From assembly GCA_905221605.1 (NCBI GenBank), contig CAJNDS010000305.1, forward strand, positions 112,501-169,890: a stretch of DNA of 57,390 nucleotides, in the 5' to 3' direction. The notes under the pieces were generated by a model. It made no database searches. It worked only from the letters and a program-made list of their open reading frames with translations, and was not told where the DNA came from. Within the stretch, counting starts at the first letter, position 1. Every line of letters starts with the position of its first letter. Positions 1 through 9,095 of the stretch are shown here, piece by piece. Origin of the DNA: Symbiodinium natans. Lineage: Eukaryota > Sar > Dinophyceae > Suessiales > Symbiodiniaceae. The translations under genes were made by a program, and so were the position numbers.

Positions 1-240
1 AGGGTTTAGTTTTAGGGTTTGGGGTTTAGGTGTTAGGGGTAGGGTTTGGGGCTTAGGGGTTTAGGGATATAAGGGTTTGGGGTTTAGGGTTCACTGCACC
101 CGGGACATCATAGTATCAGAAGGCTTCGCAAGTTTGTACCCCTTCGAAGATTTTCGAATCGCAGGTAGGGTCTGAACCCTAAAGCTTCAACCACGAAGGA
201 ACCCGAAACCCTAAACCCTAAACCCTAAACCCTATGAGAG
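1..240. repeat. Telomere-like repeats at left edge
   Basis: Positions 1-90 are degenerate TTTAGGG-strand repeats (variants GGGGTTTAGG, TTTGGGG); after about 115 bases of unique sequence, 206-233 is a short CCCTAAA-strand run. The two runs face each other as an inverted pair. The degeneracy and the loop of unique DNA argue against a functional chromosome end. Confidence 0.85.
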
Positions 241-713
241 CCAACCCCAACCAAGATGGCAAGAGCAGCCTCTGAACACTCAACTGACCAAACCTCCGGG
301 TAGCCCTCAACCCGTATCATGGGTTTGCCTCCTACTAGTACGGTACGCTCTATGCCCCCCCACCCCCCCCCCACTAGGTTCCCCCTTGGGGCGGGGGAGT
401 ATGGAGGGGCGGGGGGGTAGCAGGGAAACCCAAGGCCCTACAGCCCTCCCAAACCCTTAGACCCCCCCTCCTGCATCGTTCACCTCATCATCCCGCATAA
501 GAGTTTGCTCAACAAGAAGGCTCCCATACCTCTTCGCTACAGTCCTGGTATGAGTATAATCTAAGATACTCCCAAACCCTATTCTATTTTTTAAGTCCTC
601 TACATTAGCATTCAGAGGGATCTTCAATCGTAGTTAGCCTCTGCTTAGAAAGGGCCGGTGTTCAGATGTCGATTACAGTGACCGTCGGGCTGCTCAGCGG
701 CAAGACAGCTACT
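241..713. other. Unique sequence, no gene recognised
   Basis: Non-repetitive DNA with C and G homopolymer runs at about 355-420. I see no convincing reading frame, RNA gene or palindrome in it. Confidence 0.4.
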
Positions 714-805
714 CGGATGCCAAGTAGTACCGTTATTCCCTTTTTGGGGGGTTTAGGTTCCCTAAACCCTAAACCCTAAAGCCTAGGTTACTGGGCAGCC
801 TAGGC
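714..805 (+). repeat. Dispersed element, copy 1, with internal telomere repeats
   Basis: Shares GGATGCC, TTATTCCCTTTTTGGGGG, AGGTTCCCT and GGTTACTGGGCAGCCTAGG in the same order with 1074-1186. Between AGGTTCCCT and CCTAGG this copy has three CCCTAAA units where the other copy has a short palindromic unique stretch, so telomere repeats replaced or entered the interior. Related, more diverged copies lie at 16340-16430 and 40050-40155. Confidence 0.7.
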
Positions 806-1073
806 TATTATTACAGCCGCCTTGGATGAAGAAGTCGGCGCAGTGAAACGTCGGGCAGAGACCGCACCTTGGCGTTCTTCTGGTTGGCTCCTAGGACTGT
901 AACTTTTGGGTTTCTTTGTGAACTACATAATAAAGAGGCTAGAAGTTGAACTTTTAGGAGGGGTTCAGAAGTCAGCCAAGGCACTTGGAGTGGCACCAGG
1001 GCGTCTCCTCGACTCCGCTGGGCGCGTGTTAGATGTCCATGCGCCGATCAAGCTGGCTACGGCTGAGGGTGAC
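806..1073. other. Unique sequence between two element copies
   Basis: Spacer between the two copies of the dispersed element. A 61-codon minus-strand frame exists at 811-996 but its composition is unremarkable and nothing supports it as a gene. Confidence 0.35.
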
Positions 1074-1186
1074 TAGGATGCCCAGCAGTGCCCTTATTCC
1101 CTTTTTGGGGGTGCAGGTTCCCTTATACAACCCTTTAAGCAAAAAAGGGCACCCTTTTTAAGCCCAGGTTACTGGGCAGCCTAGGT
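1074..1186 (+). repeat. Dispersed element, copy 2, abutting RCC1-like gene
   Basis: Same ordered motifs as the copy at 714-805, with an intact interior in which CCCTTTAAGCAAAAAAGGG can pair imperfectly. Its right end runs into the open frame of the RCC1-like gene, so the element may have supplied or displaced the gene's 5' part. Confidence 0.65.
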
Positions 1187-1212
1187 GAAACACTGACACT
1201 GCATATAAGCAG

Positions 1213-2467
1213 GCTCCAAGTTCGAGGCGCTAATTCTGCCTTTGCTACCGTGCTCGTCGACGGGTCCGTCGTGACCTGGGGGTCTGCTGTTTATGGCGGT
1301 AGCAGCGGAGGTGTGCAGGGTCAGCTGAAGAATGTGAAGCAGATCCAAGCCGCTGAATGCGCGTTTGCCGCCATTCTTAGTGACGGATCGGTCGTGACCT
1401 GGGGTCAGACATTTTCTGGTGGTGACATTAGTGCTGTGCAGGATCAGCTGAGGAATGTGCAGGAGATCCAAGCCACTGAACGCGCTTTCGCTGCCATTCT
1501 TAGTGACGCATCTGTCGTGACTTGGGGTGATGATAAGCGAGGTGGCGACAGCAGCGCTGTGCAGGATCAGCTGAGGAATGTGCAGCAGATCCAAGCCACA
1601 AAGCGTGCTTTCGCTGGCATTCTTGGCAACGGATCCGTCGTGACCTGGGGTGCTGCTGACTTTGGTGGTGACAGCACAGCTGTGCAGGAACAGCTGAAGA
1701 ATGTGCAACAGATCCAAGCCTCCTACCAAGCTTTTGCTGCCATTCTCGGCGATGGCTCTGTCGTGACCTGGGGAGATGCTCGCCATGGCGGTGACAGTAG
1801 TGCTGTGCAGGATCAGCTCAGGAATGTGCAGCACATCCAAGCCTCTACCGGCGCGTTTGCCGCCATCCTCGGTGACGGCTCGGTGGTGACCTGGGGTAAT
1901 GCTCGGGCCGGTGGTGACAGTAGTGCTGTGCAGCATCAGCTGCAGACTGTGCGACAGGTCCAGGCCTCTGGCAAAACGTTTCACAGCTCTGCTGGCGCTT
2001 TTGCCGCCGTTCTTCGCAATGGATCCGTTGTGACCTGGGGTAATGCTGGCCATGGCGGTGACAGCAGTGCTGTGCAGGCTCAGCTGAAGAATGTGCAGCA
2101 GATCCAAGCCAGTTTTAGTGCTTTTGCTGCCATTCTTGGCGATGGCTCTGTGGTGACCTGGGGTGATGCTGCCAGCGGCGCTAACAGTAGTGCTGTGCAG
2201 GATCAGCTGAGGAATGTGCAGGAGATCCAAGCCACTGAACGCGCTTTCGCTGCCATTCTCGGTGACGGCTCTGTCGTCACCTGGGGAGATCTTCGGAATG
2301 GTGGTGACAGCAGCGCTGTGCAGGACCAGCTCAAGCATGTGCAGCAGATCCAAGCCAATGGATGGGCTTTTGTCGCCATTCTTGGTGACGGGTCGGCCGT
2401 GATCTGGGGTAATCCTCTTTTTGGTGGTGATGGTGGCGCCGTACAGGATCAGCTCAAGACGGTGTAG
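1213..2467 (+). CDS. RCC1-like repeat protein, 5' incomplete
   Basis: One long frame of ten tandem repeats of about 41 residues, each with DGSVVTWG, a variable tetrad, GGDSSAVQDQLRNVQ and then IQA...AFAAIL. The xDGxVxxWG core is the RCC1/HERC repeat signature, a fold that forms beta-propellers and serves protein binding; no other domain is visible, so the partner is unknown. One repeat near residue 245 carries an insertion (KTFHSSAG). The frame is open back to 1139 but has no ATG anywhere; 1250 is a GTG inside the first repeat. The repeat homology begins at about 1229, and CAG at 1210-1212 is a possible splice acceptor, so this is probably a 3' exon or a gene whose start is lost. It ends with TAG at 2465. 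The DNA repeats are close to each other, implying recent expansion. The 390-codon frame on the opposite strand is a shadow. Confidence 0.75.
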
Positions 2468-2689
2468 GAACTCGGTTTGTTTCTCACGATGTCCGGCCTT
2501 CCAAGCGCATGAACCGATGTGCTATGGGATTGCTATATCCCCCTTGGGAATTATTTTTGTTTTTGTTTATATAAAACCCAAGAGGATATTAGAAAAAGAT
2601 ATTTTTATTAAGGTTCTAAGGGGAGTATAGATTGCCGCCGAGACTATGCCCGCAAATCGCAGACTACTCCACATTGAGGCGTCAGCCCT
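2468..2689. other. 3' flank of RCC1-like gene
   Basis: After the stop comes an AT-rich stretch (about 2540-2620) rich in T tracts and GTTTATATAAAA, which could be 3' untranslated sequence. No gene seen. Confidence 0.35.
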
Positions 2690-2846
2690 AGACCCCAAAC
2701 CCCAAACCCCAAACCCCAAACCCCAAACCCCAAACCCCAAACCCCAAACCCTAAACCCTACACCCTAAAACCCCAAACCCTAAACCCTAAACCCTAAAAC
2801 CCTAAAACCCTAAAACCCTAAAACCCTAAACCCTAAACCCTAAACG
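2690..2846. repeat. CCCCAAA array passing into CCCTAAA array
   Basis: Begins with about eight units of the variant CCCCAAA, then CCCTAAA with some CCCTAAAA units. Variants are clustered rather than mixed, as expected if arrays grow by local slippage or copying. It directly precedes an exon-like island. Confidence 0.9.
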
Positions 2847-2856
2847 TAATGAGCAG

Positions 2857-2951
2857 CCGGCTGAAGCCCTCGAGGATGGGCCAAGCACCGATGCATCGGA
2901 TTCGGCCTTCCAGCTCCTCGGCGTCAGAGGGCAACCACTTCACAAAGGGGG
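2857..2951 (+). CDS. Exon-like island A
   Basis: GC-rich island between a CCCTAAA array and a TTTAGGG array. Candidate acceptor GAGCAG ends at 2856; donor GG|GTTTAGGG follows 2951. The frame from 2857 reads PAEALEDGPSTDASDSAFQL and on to GVRGQPLHKG with no stop, leaving two bases of a split codon. It joins in frame to island B. Product unknown; an open frame this short can occur by chance. Confidence 0.4.
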
Positions 2952-3225
2952 GTTTAGGGTTTAGGGTTTAGGGTTTAGGGCTTAGGGTTTCGGGTTTAGG
3001 GTTTAGGGCATCAACCCGAAATCCCGGCCCTAACCTCCAGGTGCAACCTGTGAGGAAGGGTCGTTCAGGCCATGAGCAGCCTGAGCTGTCGAATGGGCTC
3101 CCTAAACCCTAAACCCTAAACCCTAAACCCTAAACCCTAAACCCTAAACCCTAAACCCTAAAACCCTAAAACCCTAAACCCCAAAACCCAAAACCCTAAA
3201 CCCTAAACCCTAAAACCCTAAATAG
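2952..3225. repeat. Inverted telomere-repeat block (candidate intron)
   Basis: TTTAGGG array (2953-3008), a loop of about 95 bases, then CCCTAAA array (3104-3222), ending TAG just before island B. Transcribed from the plus strand, the two arrays could pair as a long stem and bring GT at 2952 next to AG at 3225. The loop is itself open in one frame (reading NPGPNLQVQPVRKGRSG), so part of it may be coding instead. Confidence 0.45.
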
Positions 3226-3310
3226 GATCCCATTTGCTGGAAGCCGGCCGAGGCTGTGCGTGGAGGGTTTAGTACAATCCCCGAAGCCCTCCACCATGAA
3301 CCCTAGGGGG
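3226..3310 (+). CDS. Exon-like island B
   Basis: Acceptor AATAG ends at 3225, immediately after the CCCTAAA array; donor GT begins at 3311 as GTTTAGGG. The one base before ATC completes the codon left open by island A, and the continuing frame (IPFAGSRPRLCVEGLVQSPK...) stays open and ends on a codon boundary. Product unknown. Confidence 0.38.
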
Positions 3311-3941
3311 GTTTAGGGTTTAGGGTTTAGGGTTTAGGGTTTAGGGTTTAGGGTTTAGGGTTTAGGGTTTAGGGTTTAGGGTTTAGGGTTTAGGGTTTAG
3401 GGTGTAGGTTTTAGGGTTTAGGGTTTAGGGTTTAGGGTTTAGGGTTTAGGGTTTAGGGTTTAGGGTTTAGGGTTTAGGGTTTAGGGTTTAGGGTTTAGGG
3501 TTTAGGGTTTAGGGTTTAGGGTTTAGGGTTTAGGGTTTAGGGTAGGGTTTAGGGTTTAGGGGCTCAACCCCCTCAGACCCCTCAGCCCCCCAAAATCCCC
3601 AAACTCAAAAAACTGAAGCTCCTAAAGCCCTCAATGTTCTCAGAGGCTATACCCCAAACACCTCAACCCTAAAACTAGAGCCCTAAATCGGCATGTCCCA
3701 GAAAGGGGTACCCCGAATCTACCCCCAAAATGCGAAAATGCTTTCAGGAACCCCCCCCCCCCAAAAAAAAAATTGAAAAAAAGGGTACCCTAAACCTTTA
3801 AACCCCTACCCGAAACCCCAAACCTCTCAACCCTAAGCCCGAAACCCTAAACCCTAAACCCGAAACCCTAAACCTCTCAACCCGAAACCCTAAACCCGAA
3901 ACCCGAAACCCTAAACCCTAAACCCTAAACCCTAAACCGAG
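3311..3941. repeat. Long TTTAGGG array, loop, CCCTAAA/CCCGAAA array
   Basis: 3311-3560 is one of the longest uninterrupted TTTAGGG runs in the window (one TGTAGGT variant near 3410). A C- and A-rich loop of about 220 bases follows, with homopolymers at 3750-3780, then CCCTAAA mixed with CCCGAAA to 3938. Candidate intron between islands B and C. Confidence 0.8.
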
Positions 3942-4037
3942 AGCCCCAACTGCTCTTCGAGGCAGTCATGGCCACAGCAGCGAGCAAAGCGGGCCGACTC
4001 TGAGAAGAGCCTGGGTGTGTCAGTCGAGGTTGGCCAG
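3942..4037 (+). CDS. Exon-like island C
   Basis: Acceptor CCGAG ends at 3941; the frame starts on a codon boundary, which matches the end of island B, and reads SPNCSSRQSWPQQRAKRADS and on to SLGVSVEVGQ. GGCCAG|GTGAAC at 4037 is a good donor; if not used, the frame stops at TAA 4044-4046 in the flanking array. Product unknown. Confidence 0.38.
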
Positions 4038-4042
4038 GTGAA

Positions 4043-4380
4043 CTAAACCCTAAACCCTAAACCCTAGACCCTAAACCCTAAACCCCTGAATCCTCCCAGG
4101 GATGTAGGGGTTCAGAGTTGAGGGTTGAAGGTTGGGGGTTGGGGGTCGGGGGTTTCAGGCCTTCGGGTTTGCCCTTGATAGGGCGTTGGGGTTTAGGGTT
4201 TTGGGTTTTGAGTTTAGGGTTTAGGGTTCAGGGTAAGGGTTTAGGGTTTAGGGATAATCTTTAACCTTTGCCTGCAACTTTCCTTCTCTTTGCAGGGCTT
4301 ACTTTGCTGAAGGTTTCGGGTCCGGGTTTAGGGTAGGGTTTAGGGTTCGGGTGTCGGATTAGGGTTGAGGCCCTCCACAC
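4043..4380. repeat. Mixed telomere-like repeats with microexon-like site
   Basis: CCCTAAA units to 4087, then degenerate TTTAGGG-strand repeats to 4255 and 4320-4365. Between them is a strong polypyrimidine tract and TTTGCAG ending at 4295, followed by 17 bases (4296-4312, AYFAE in frame) and AAG|GTTTCGG. This may be a microexon or only a fortuitous acceptor. Confidence 0.5.
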
Positions 4381-5004
4381 ATTTGATACTGGGGCTTAGG
4401 AGCAAAAAAAATTAGGGAAGCAAAAGTTGGCCACTGCCCCCCTCCACCCCACCCACACTCCCCCAAAACTCAGGAAACCTACACAAACCAATTCACTTGA
4501 AGCCTGGAGAACCCTGCACTCCTGAACCCTAAACCCCCAAACCCCAAATCCCCAACCCTAAGCCACCACATTCCTGAACCCCAAAACCCCCAAAACCCTA
4601 AACCCCCAAGATTCCGAAACTTAGGAGCCTCCGGCTCAGGCCGCCCGACCCAAGAGGCCCTTAACCTCTCAGCCCCCAAAGAATCTTCTTTGTTGTTGCT
4701 GTTTTGGGGCGTGGCTTGGGGAGCTTCTTGGCCCTGGCTGCTGTTTTTTTGGGGGGCGGTTGGTGGGGGGGAGGGCAGGGCGCGGTCAGAAGAAGGGGGG
4801 GGGGGTGTGGGGGGGTGGGGGGGTGGGGGGGGGGGGGGGGGGCGCCCTACTGCGCGGTCCTCCACGAAAAAATTGTGCACCGACCCCTACCCCCCCCCCC
4901 CCACTGCGTTTTAGGGTTTTTGGGGTGTGAGGGAGGGTTCCCTCCCCACAACCATCCAACACGCCGCCAGGGTCGGCGGACCCTTAGCCACCACACCCTT
5001 TCGA
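4381..5004. other. Low-complexity region with repeated GCCGCC element
   Basis: Contains degenerate CCCTAAA (4500-4620), long G runs (4795-4842) and a C run (4890-4903). GAGCCTCCGGCTC at 4626 and CATCCAACACGCCGCCAGGG at 4950 recur in the same order at 31160 and 31330, so a diverged dispersed repeat brackets this segment. Several short frames here are products of the homopolymers and are not called. Confidence 0.5.
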
Positions 5005-5039
5005 CCCTAAACCCTAAACCCTAAACCCTAAACCCTCAG

Positions 5040-5104
5040 GAGAGGCGTCGCATCTGCAATGGGTCGGGAAAGGAAGCACTCCTCTTCACACCGGCAGCCG
5101 CTCG
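5040..5104 (+). CDS. Exon-like island
   Basis: CCCTCAG acceptor ends at 5039 after a CCCTAAA array; TTCAGGG repeats begin at 5105. The frame starting at 5040 reads ERRR then ICNGSGKEALLFTPAAARF and is open across the island. A second frame is open too, so the reading is uncertain. Confidence 0.3.
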
Positions 5105-5585
5105 GTTCAGGGTTCAGGGTTCAGGTTTAGGGTTCAGGGTTCAGGGTTCAGGGTTTAGGGTTTAGGGTTTGGGGTTTAGGGTTTAGGTTTAAGATGTAGT
5201 TAGGGTGTAGGGTTGAGGCTTGAGGGTTGAGCGTTTACGGGTTTCGGGCTAAGCGCCGTAGACAAAGTACACCCTAAGCCCTGGGCTCCAACCCACCCTG
5301 AACTCCTGTGCCCCGAAACCCGGAACTCTAAACCCACTCGCAAAAAATGAGAATCTGCATTATACCATAAGTAAATAAACACATAAATATAAATAAACAG
5401 TATATATATATAGATGTACATATATATACATGTATGTATGTACATATATATATATATATGTAACCCTAGACCCTACCCTCCAAAAAGAACAAACACAAAC
5501 GACAACTCCAGGATCCGGCCCCTGGGTCCCGTCGTGCCCCCGGCGCGCCAGGAGCGCGCGGCGCAGGGATGAGATGGGGGAGTTC
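5105..5585. repeat. TTTAGGG/TTCAGGG repeats and TA microsatellite
   Basis: 5105-5200 is a mixture of TTCAGGG and TTTAGGG. 5395-5460 is an AT-rich microsatellite (TATATA with TACATG interruptions). The rest is unique, with no gene recognised. Confidence 0.7.
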
Positions 5586-5860
5586 GGATTTGGGGGTTTT
5601 AGGGGTTTAGGGTTTAGGGTTTAGGGGTTTAGGGTTTAGGGTTTAGGGTTTAGGGGTTTAGGGGTTTAGGGGTTTAGGGGTTTAGGGTTTAGGGGTTTAG
5701 GGTTTAGGATTTAGGGTTTAGGGTTTAGGATTTAGGGTTTAGGGCTTTAGGGGTTTAGGATTTAGGTTTAGGGTTTAGGGTTTAGGTTTTAGGGGTTAAG
5801 GGTTTGGGATTTAGGATTTAGGGCTTCAGGGCTTAGGTTTCTATTTGTTGGTGGAGGGTT
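5586..5860. repeat. TTTAGGG array with TTTAGGGG and GATTTAGG variants
   Basis: About 275 bases in one orientation in which seven-base and eight-base (extra G) units alternate, decaying to GATTTAGG toward the right. It continues as more diverged G/T-rich sequence to about 5950. Confidence 0.85.
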
Positions 5861-6062
5861 TTGGGTTGGGTTAAGGGCTTTTGGTTTTTTTTTGGGGGGT
5901 TGGGGTTGGTTTAAGGGCTTGAGGGCTTGGGTTTTCGGGTTTGGGGCTTACTTTTTTGTTGAACTTGCGTAGTCTCATATACGCTAAACCCTCGACCCAA
6001 AATGCCCCTGGCCCTGAAAGCATCGCCCTAGCATGAACACCCCAACCCCTAACTTCCAAAGC

Positions 6063-6395
6063 ATTGAGGGGTTTAGGGTTTAGGGTTTAGGGTTTAGGGT
6101 TTAGGGTTTAGGGTTTAGGGTTTAGGGTTTAGGGTTTAGGGTTTAGGGTTTAGCTAACCTACAGGGACCACATTGGATCCTATACTTAAACCCTGTACGG
6201 CTGTAGTCCCGATTGGGGAACGTGGCCCACAAGTTTCATACATTTTGGGGCTACCCCAAACCCTAAACCCGAAACCTTGAAACCCTAAACCCGAAACCTT
6301 GAAACCCTAAACCCTAAACCCTAAACCCTAAACCCTAAACCCTAAACCCTAAACCCTAAACCCTAAACCCTAAACCCTAAACCCTAAACCCAAAG
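6063..6395. repeat. Inverted pair of telomere arrays with 100-base loop
   Basis: Perfect TTTAGGG run 6068-6152, unique loop to about 6255, then CCCTAAA to 6390 (with CCCGAAACCTTGAA variants at its start). Each arm is long enough to pair over about 80 bases. CAAAG at 6391-6395 is a possible acceptor for the next island. Confidence 0.85.
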
Positions 6396-6497
6396 GAAGC
6401 TCCCCATCTGTTGCCTTATCTTCCGGGGTTTCACTGTCTCACGGCTCGGCAAAGAGCTGTCCCGAAAATGTTCACACGAGTCGGCCCCCCCGAAAGG
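6396..6497 (+). CDS. Exon-like island
   Basis: Frame starts just after AAAG at 6395 and runs 34 codons (EAPHLLPYLPGFHCLTARQR, then AVPKMFTRVGPPER) to GAAAGG|GTGTAG. It begins and ends on codon boundaries, so it could be spliced in or out without shifting frame. Flanked by CCCTAAA left and TTTAGGG right. Product unknown. Confidence 0.42.
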
Positions 6498-6518
6498 GTG
6501 TAGCTAGTGTAGTTGAGC

Positions 6519-7250
6519 GCGTTTAGGGTTTAGGGTTTAGGGTTTAGGGTTTAGGGTTTAGGGTTTAGGGTTTAGGGCTAGCCTCAACTCACGCAAGCTC
6601 TCCGGCGGCTTGAAGGGGGGCCGACTCTTGGGCTCGGGGGCCATCCAACGATGACGCCCCGACGTCCTCCTCGCAATCACACTGATCAAGTGTCCACCTC
6701 TCAACTTATGAAACCCTGAAGGTTTAGGGTTTAGGGTTTAGGGTTTTGGGTTTTGGGTTTTGGGTTTAGGGTTTAGGGTTTTGGGTTTAGGGTTTAAACC
6801 TCCGAAAGAGCCCTATCGTAACCCCACACCCATGTAGGGTGTAGTGTAGAGAGGGTACTCAGTGGACTTCGTGAAACTGCAGGCGCGTACGGGCTTGCCT
6901 CCCGAGCGAGAAAGGGCTCAAATTGGAGCGCTTGCGCCCCTGGAAGGCAGGCATGTGCAAAGTGCATGGAGAGCGGCGCCGGTGCAGGAAACCAGGAGCA
7001 AAATTGGTGCTTCTGTGAGACAGTGCTACTAAACCCTGTTTCTGAGCCCAAACCTCCAACCCTAAAGCCTGTTTTCTAACCCTAACCCTAAACGCCAAAT
7101 CCTATTTACCACCAAATCCCGAAACCCGAAAGAAACGTTTCGGCTCACTCCGAAAACGCTCACCGCCCTTAGCTTCCTAGCTCTTGACAAGGATAGCTAA
7201 AGTTCAGGGTTTAGGGGGGTAGGGTTTAGGGTTTAGGGGCTGAGGACACG
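6519..7250. repeat. TTTAGGG blocks and unique spacers
   Basis: TTTAGGG arrays at 6519-6577 and 6719-6795 (the latter with TTTTGGG units). The spacer 6578-6718 has no single convincing frame. 6800-7200 has overlapping minus-strand frames (85 and 79 codons) with ordinary composition; I do not call them genes. Short CCCTAAA-like DNA at 7070-7110 and TTTAGGG at 7205-7240. Confidence 0.5.
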
Positions 7251-7378
7251 CCCCTTTCAAGGAACGATGTCGGGCTCCTCGTTCCCAGATTCCCTATTTG
7301 GAGCCAGTATGCAAGTTGCCAGCACTGTTCCGGAGGACCCCACTGGTTCTTTAGTAGGGAATGAGGGAACTAGGTCCC

Positions 7379-7409
<31 letters not shown>

Positions 7410-7480
7410 GTATATATGTATACATATATATATATATATTATTTTTATATTTATATATTTATTTACATAGATATGTATAC
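7379..7480. repeat. TA-rich microsatellite
   Basis: TATATATGTATATA repeats running into T/A-rich DNA. The short frames crossing it are low complexity and not called. Confidence 0.85.
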
Positions 7481-7672
7481 ATGTACCCTTTTTAAGGGGT
7501 TATATAGGGTAGCTCATTCCCTCCTTCGCGTCACGAGCAGTCTCCGAGCGGTTGCGCTTCGGTCTATAGGAACTCTAACTTTTTTCTGGTTCTTAAGCAA
7601 AGAGTTTAGGGTTTAGGGTTTAGGGTTTAGGGTTGAGGGTTTAGGGTTACTCAAGAGTCCAAACGTACCCAG

Positions 7673-7722
7673 GCTTCCTGAGATGAAGATGAGCCCCTGG
7701 CCGAAGCAGCATGAGGCAAGAG
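7673..7722 (+). CDS. Exon-like island
   Basis: CCCAG ends at 7672 and AG|GTAGC follows at 7722. The open frame through the whole island (from 7647) reads LLKSPNVPRLPEMKMSPWPK and then QHEARGS before TAA. Left flank is TTTAGGG. Product unknown. Confidence 0.3.
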
Positions 7723-7874
7723 GTAGCTAAGAAAGACCTGTGGGCGAAGCCCCATGTAGCCTAACCCAGGTACCCTAAACCCTCAACCCGAAACCCAGGT
7801 ACCCTAAGCCCTCAACCCTAAACCCAGGTACCTTAAACCCTATAAAGCCAGGTGTCCAGGGCTCAGGCTCCAAA

Positions 7875-8192
7875 GTGGAGGGTCCTAGCAGTCGGACAGT
7901 CTCGCCGCCCTGTTCGTTTTGGCTCTTAAAGAGCGCCATCGACGATGGTGGCCAGCTAAGAAAGGGTCTACCAAATGCATCAGTTTTGTTTCCATGCTTT
8001 GCCACTCGGCTACTGCAAGGATGGAGCTTCACGGGCAGCTTGCGTTCTTCTTTCGGAGGTATGACGAGAGTTGCCCTTCGAACCCCACTTCTCCAAGTAG
8101 CCTGTGGCGTTGCTTTGTGGGAGGGATTTGGTCGACGCCTGCGGAGACCTGATCAACTGGCAGATATTGCCGGCCCCAAGATAAGAAGCTGA
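7875..8192 (+). CDS. Unrecognised frame of 105 codons
   Basis: Open frame in a 380-base stretch without telomere repeats. The C-terminal part (GFGRRLRRPDQLADIAGPK) has protein-like composition. No family recognised, no codon bias measured, and other frames of 77 and 85 codons overlap it, so this may be one or two exons or nothing. Confidence 0.25.
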   Translation: MEGPSSRTVSPPCSFWLLKSAIDDGGQLRKGLPNASVLFPCFATRLLQGWSFTGSLRSSFGGMTRVALRTPLLQVACGVALWEGFGRRLRRPDQLADIAGPKIRS

Positions 8193-8387
8193 AGCCCGTA
8201 AACTTTGAACCCTAAACCCTGAAACTTGATCCCTGATACCTCAAACCCCCAACCCCAAAACCCCAATTCCTTTTTGCCGAGTCCGTTCGATGATCACCGG
8301 TGTTCGCCTTTTGTGTCACTGCCCCCCCCCCCCCCCTTCTGCCACCGGGGGTGGAAATTCGCCTAGGATTCCTCACAAGGGCGTTCC

Positions 8388-9000
8388 ATGGTTTAGGGTT
8401 TAGGGTTTATAGGGCTTAGGGCTTAGGGCTTAGGGTTTAGGGTTTAGGGTTTAGGGTTCAGGGTGAGGGCAAAGTGCTGAAGCTCTCTGTTGATGACTGA
8501 ACCCTCCTGCAGGGACCTTCCCGAGGCCTCCTTACGGGCCCCAAGAGGCTTCCTAAGGTGGCCTAAACTGTAAACTCTAAGCCCTGAACCCTAAACCCTA
8601 AACCCTAAACCCTAAACCCTAAACCCTAAACCCCATTTCGTTCTCGACTTGTTCGAAACCCTGGGGGGCGATGCCTATGGTTTTCAGGTTTGGGGCTTCA
8701 GGGTTTAGGGTTCCCCCAAGCTCCGCGCAAACGCCTCTGAACCCTGAAGCCCAAACCCTAAACCCTACACCAGCCCGAAGCCCTAAATCCTAAACCCTAA
8801 ACCCTCAAACCTAAATCGTAAACCCTAATTCCTAAACCCTAAGCCCTAAACCTTACACCCCCTAAACCCTAAACCCTAAACCCTAAACCCTAAACCCTTA
8901 ACCCTTTATTCCTTAAACCCTTAAACCCTTAACCCTTAACCCTTAACCCTTAACCCTAAACCCTAAACCCTAAACCCTAAACCCTAAACCCGAACTGAAG
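8388..9000. repeat. TTTAGGG then long CCCTAAA/CCTTAAA arrays
   Basis: TTTAGGG 8390-8460 (with GCTTAGG units), unique 8461-8575, CCCTAAA 8580-8632, unique, then CCCTAAA 8755-8995 with an internal sub-block of CCCTTAAA units (8895-8955). The sub-block shows local homogenisation of a variant. Confidence 0.85.
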
Positions 9001-9095
9001 GCAAACCTGGCTGCTGCTGCTAACAGCCCACTCCCTGCGACCCACGGACACGAGCCAAGGCCCGAGCCTTGGGGGGCTGTAGGCCCAAAGCCTCG
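9001..9095 (+). CDS. Exon-like island
   Basis: CTGAAG ends at 9000 after the CCCTAAA array; the frame reads ANLAAAANSPLPATHGHEPR and on to PEPWGAVGPKP, and the right edge is CTCG|GTAGGGTTTAGGG. Ends with two bases of a split codon. Product unknown. Confidence 0.38.

Noticed and set aside
1-90. True chromosome end at the left edge, or at the right edge near 57390
   Set aside because: The repeats are degenerate, change orientation within the window and occur throughout; nothing marks either edge as terminal.
1181-2353. 390-codon minus-strand frame opposite the RCC1-like gene
   Set aside because: It is the complement of a 123-base repeat whose length is a multiple of three, so lack of stops on both strands is expected; the plus strand carries the recognisable RCC1 signature.
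4479-5024. Pro-rich and Gly-rich frames of 74-133 codons
   Set aside because: Produced by G and C homopolymers and telomere-like DNA.
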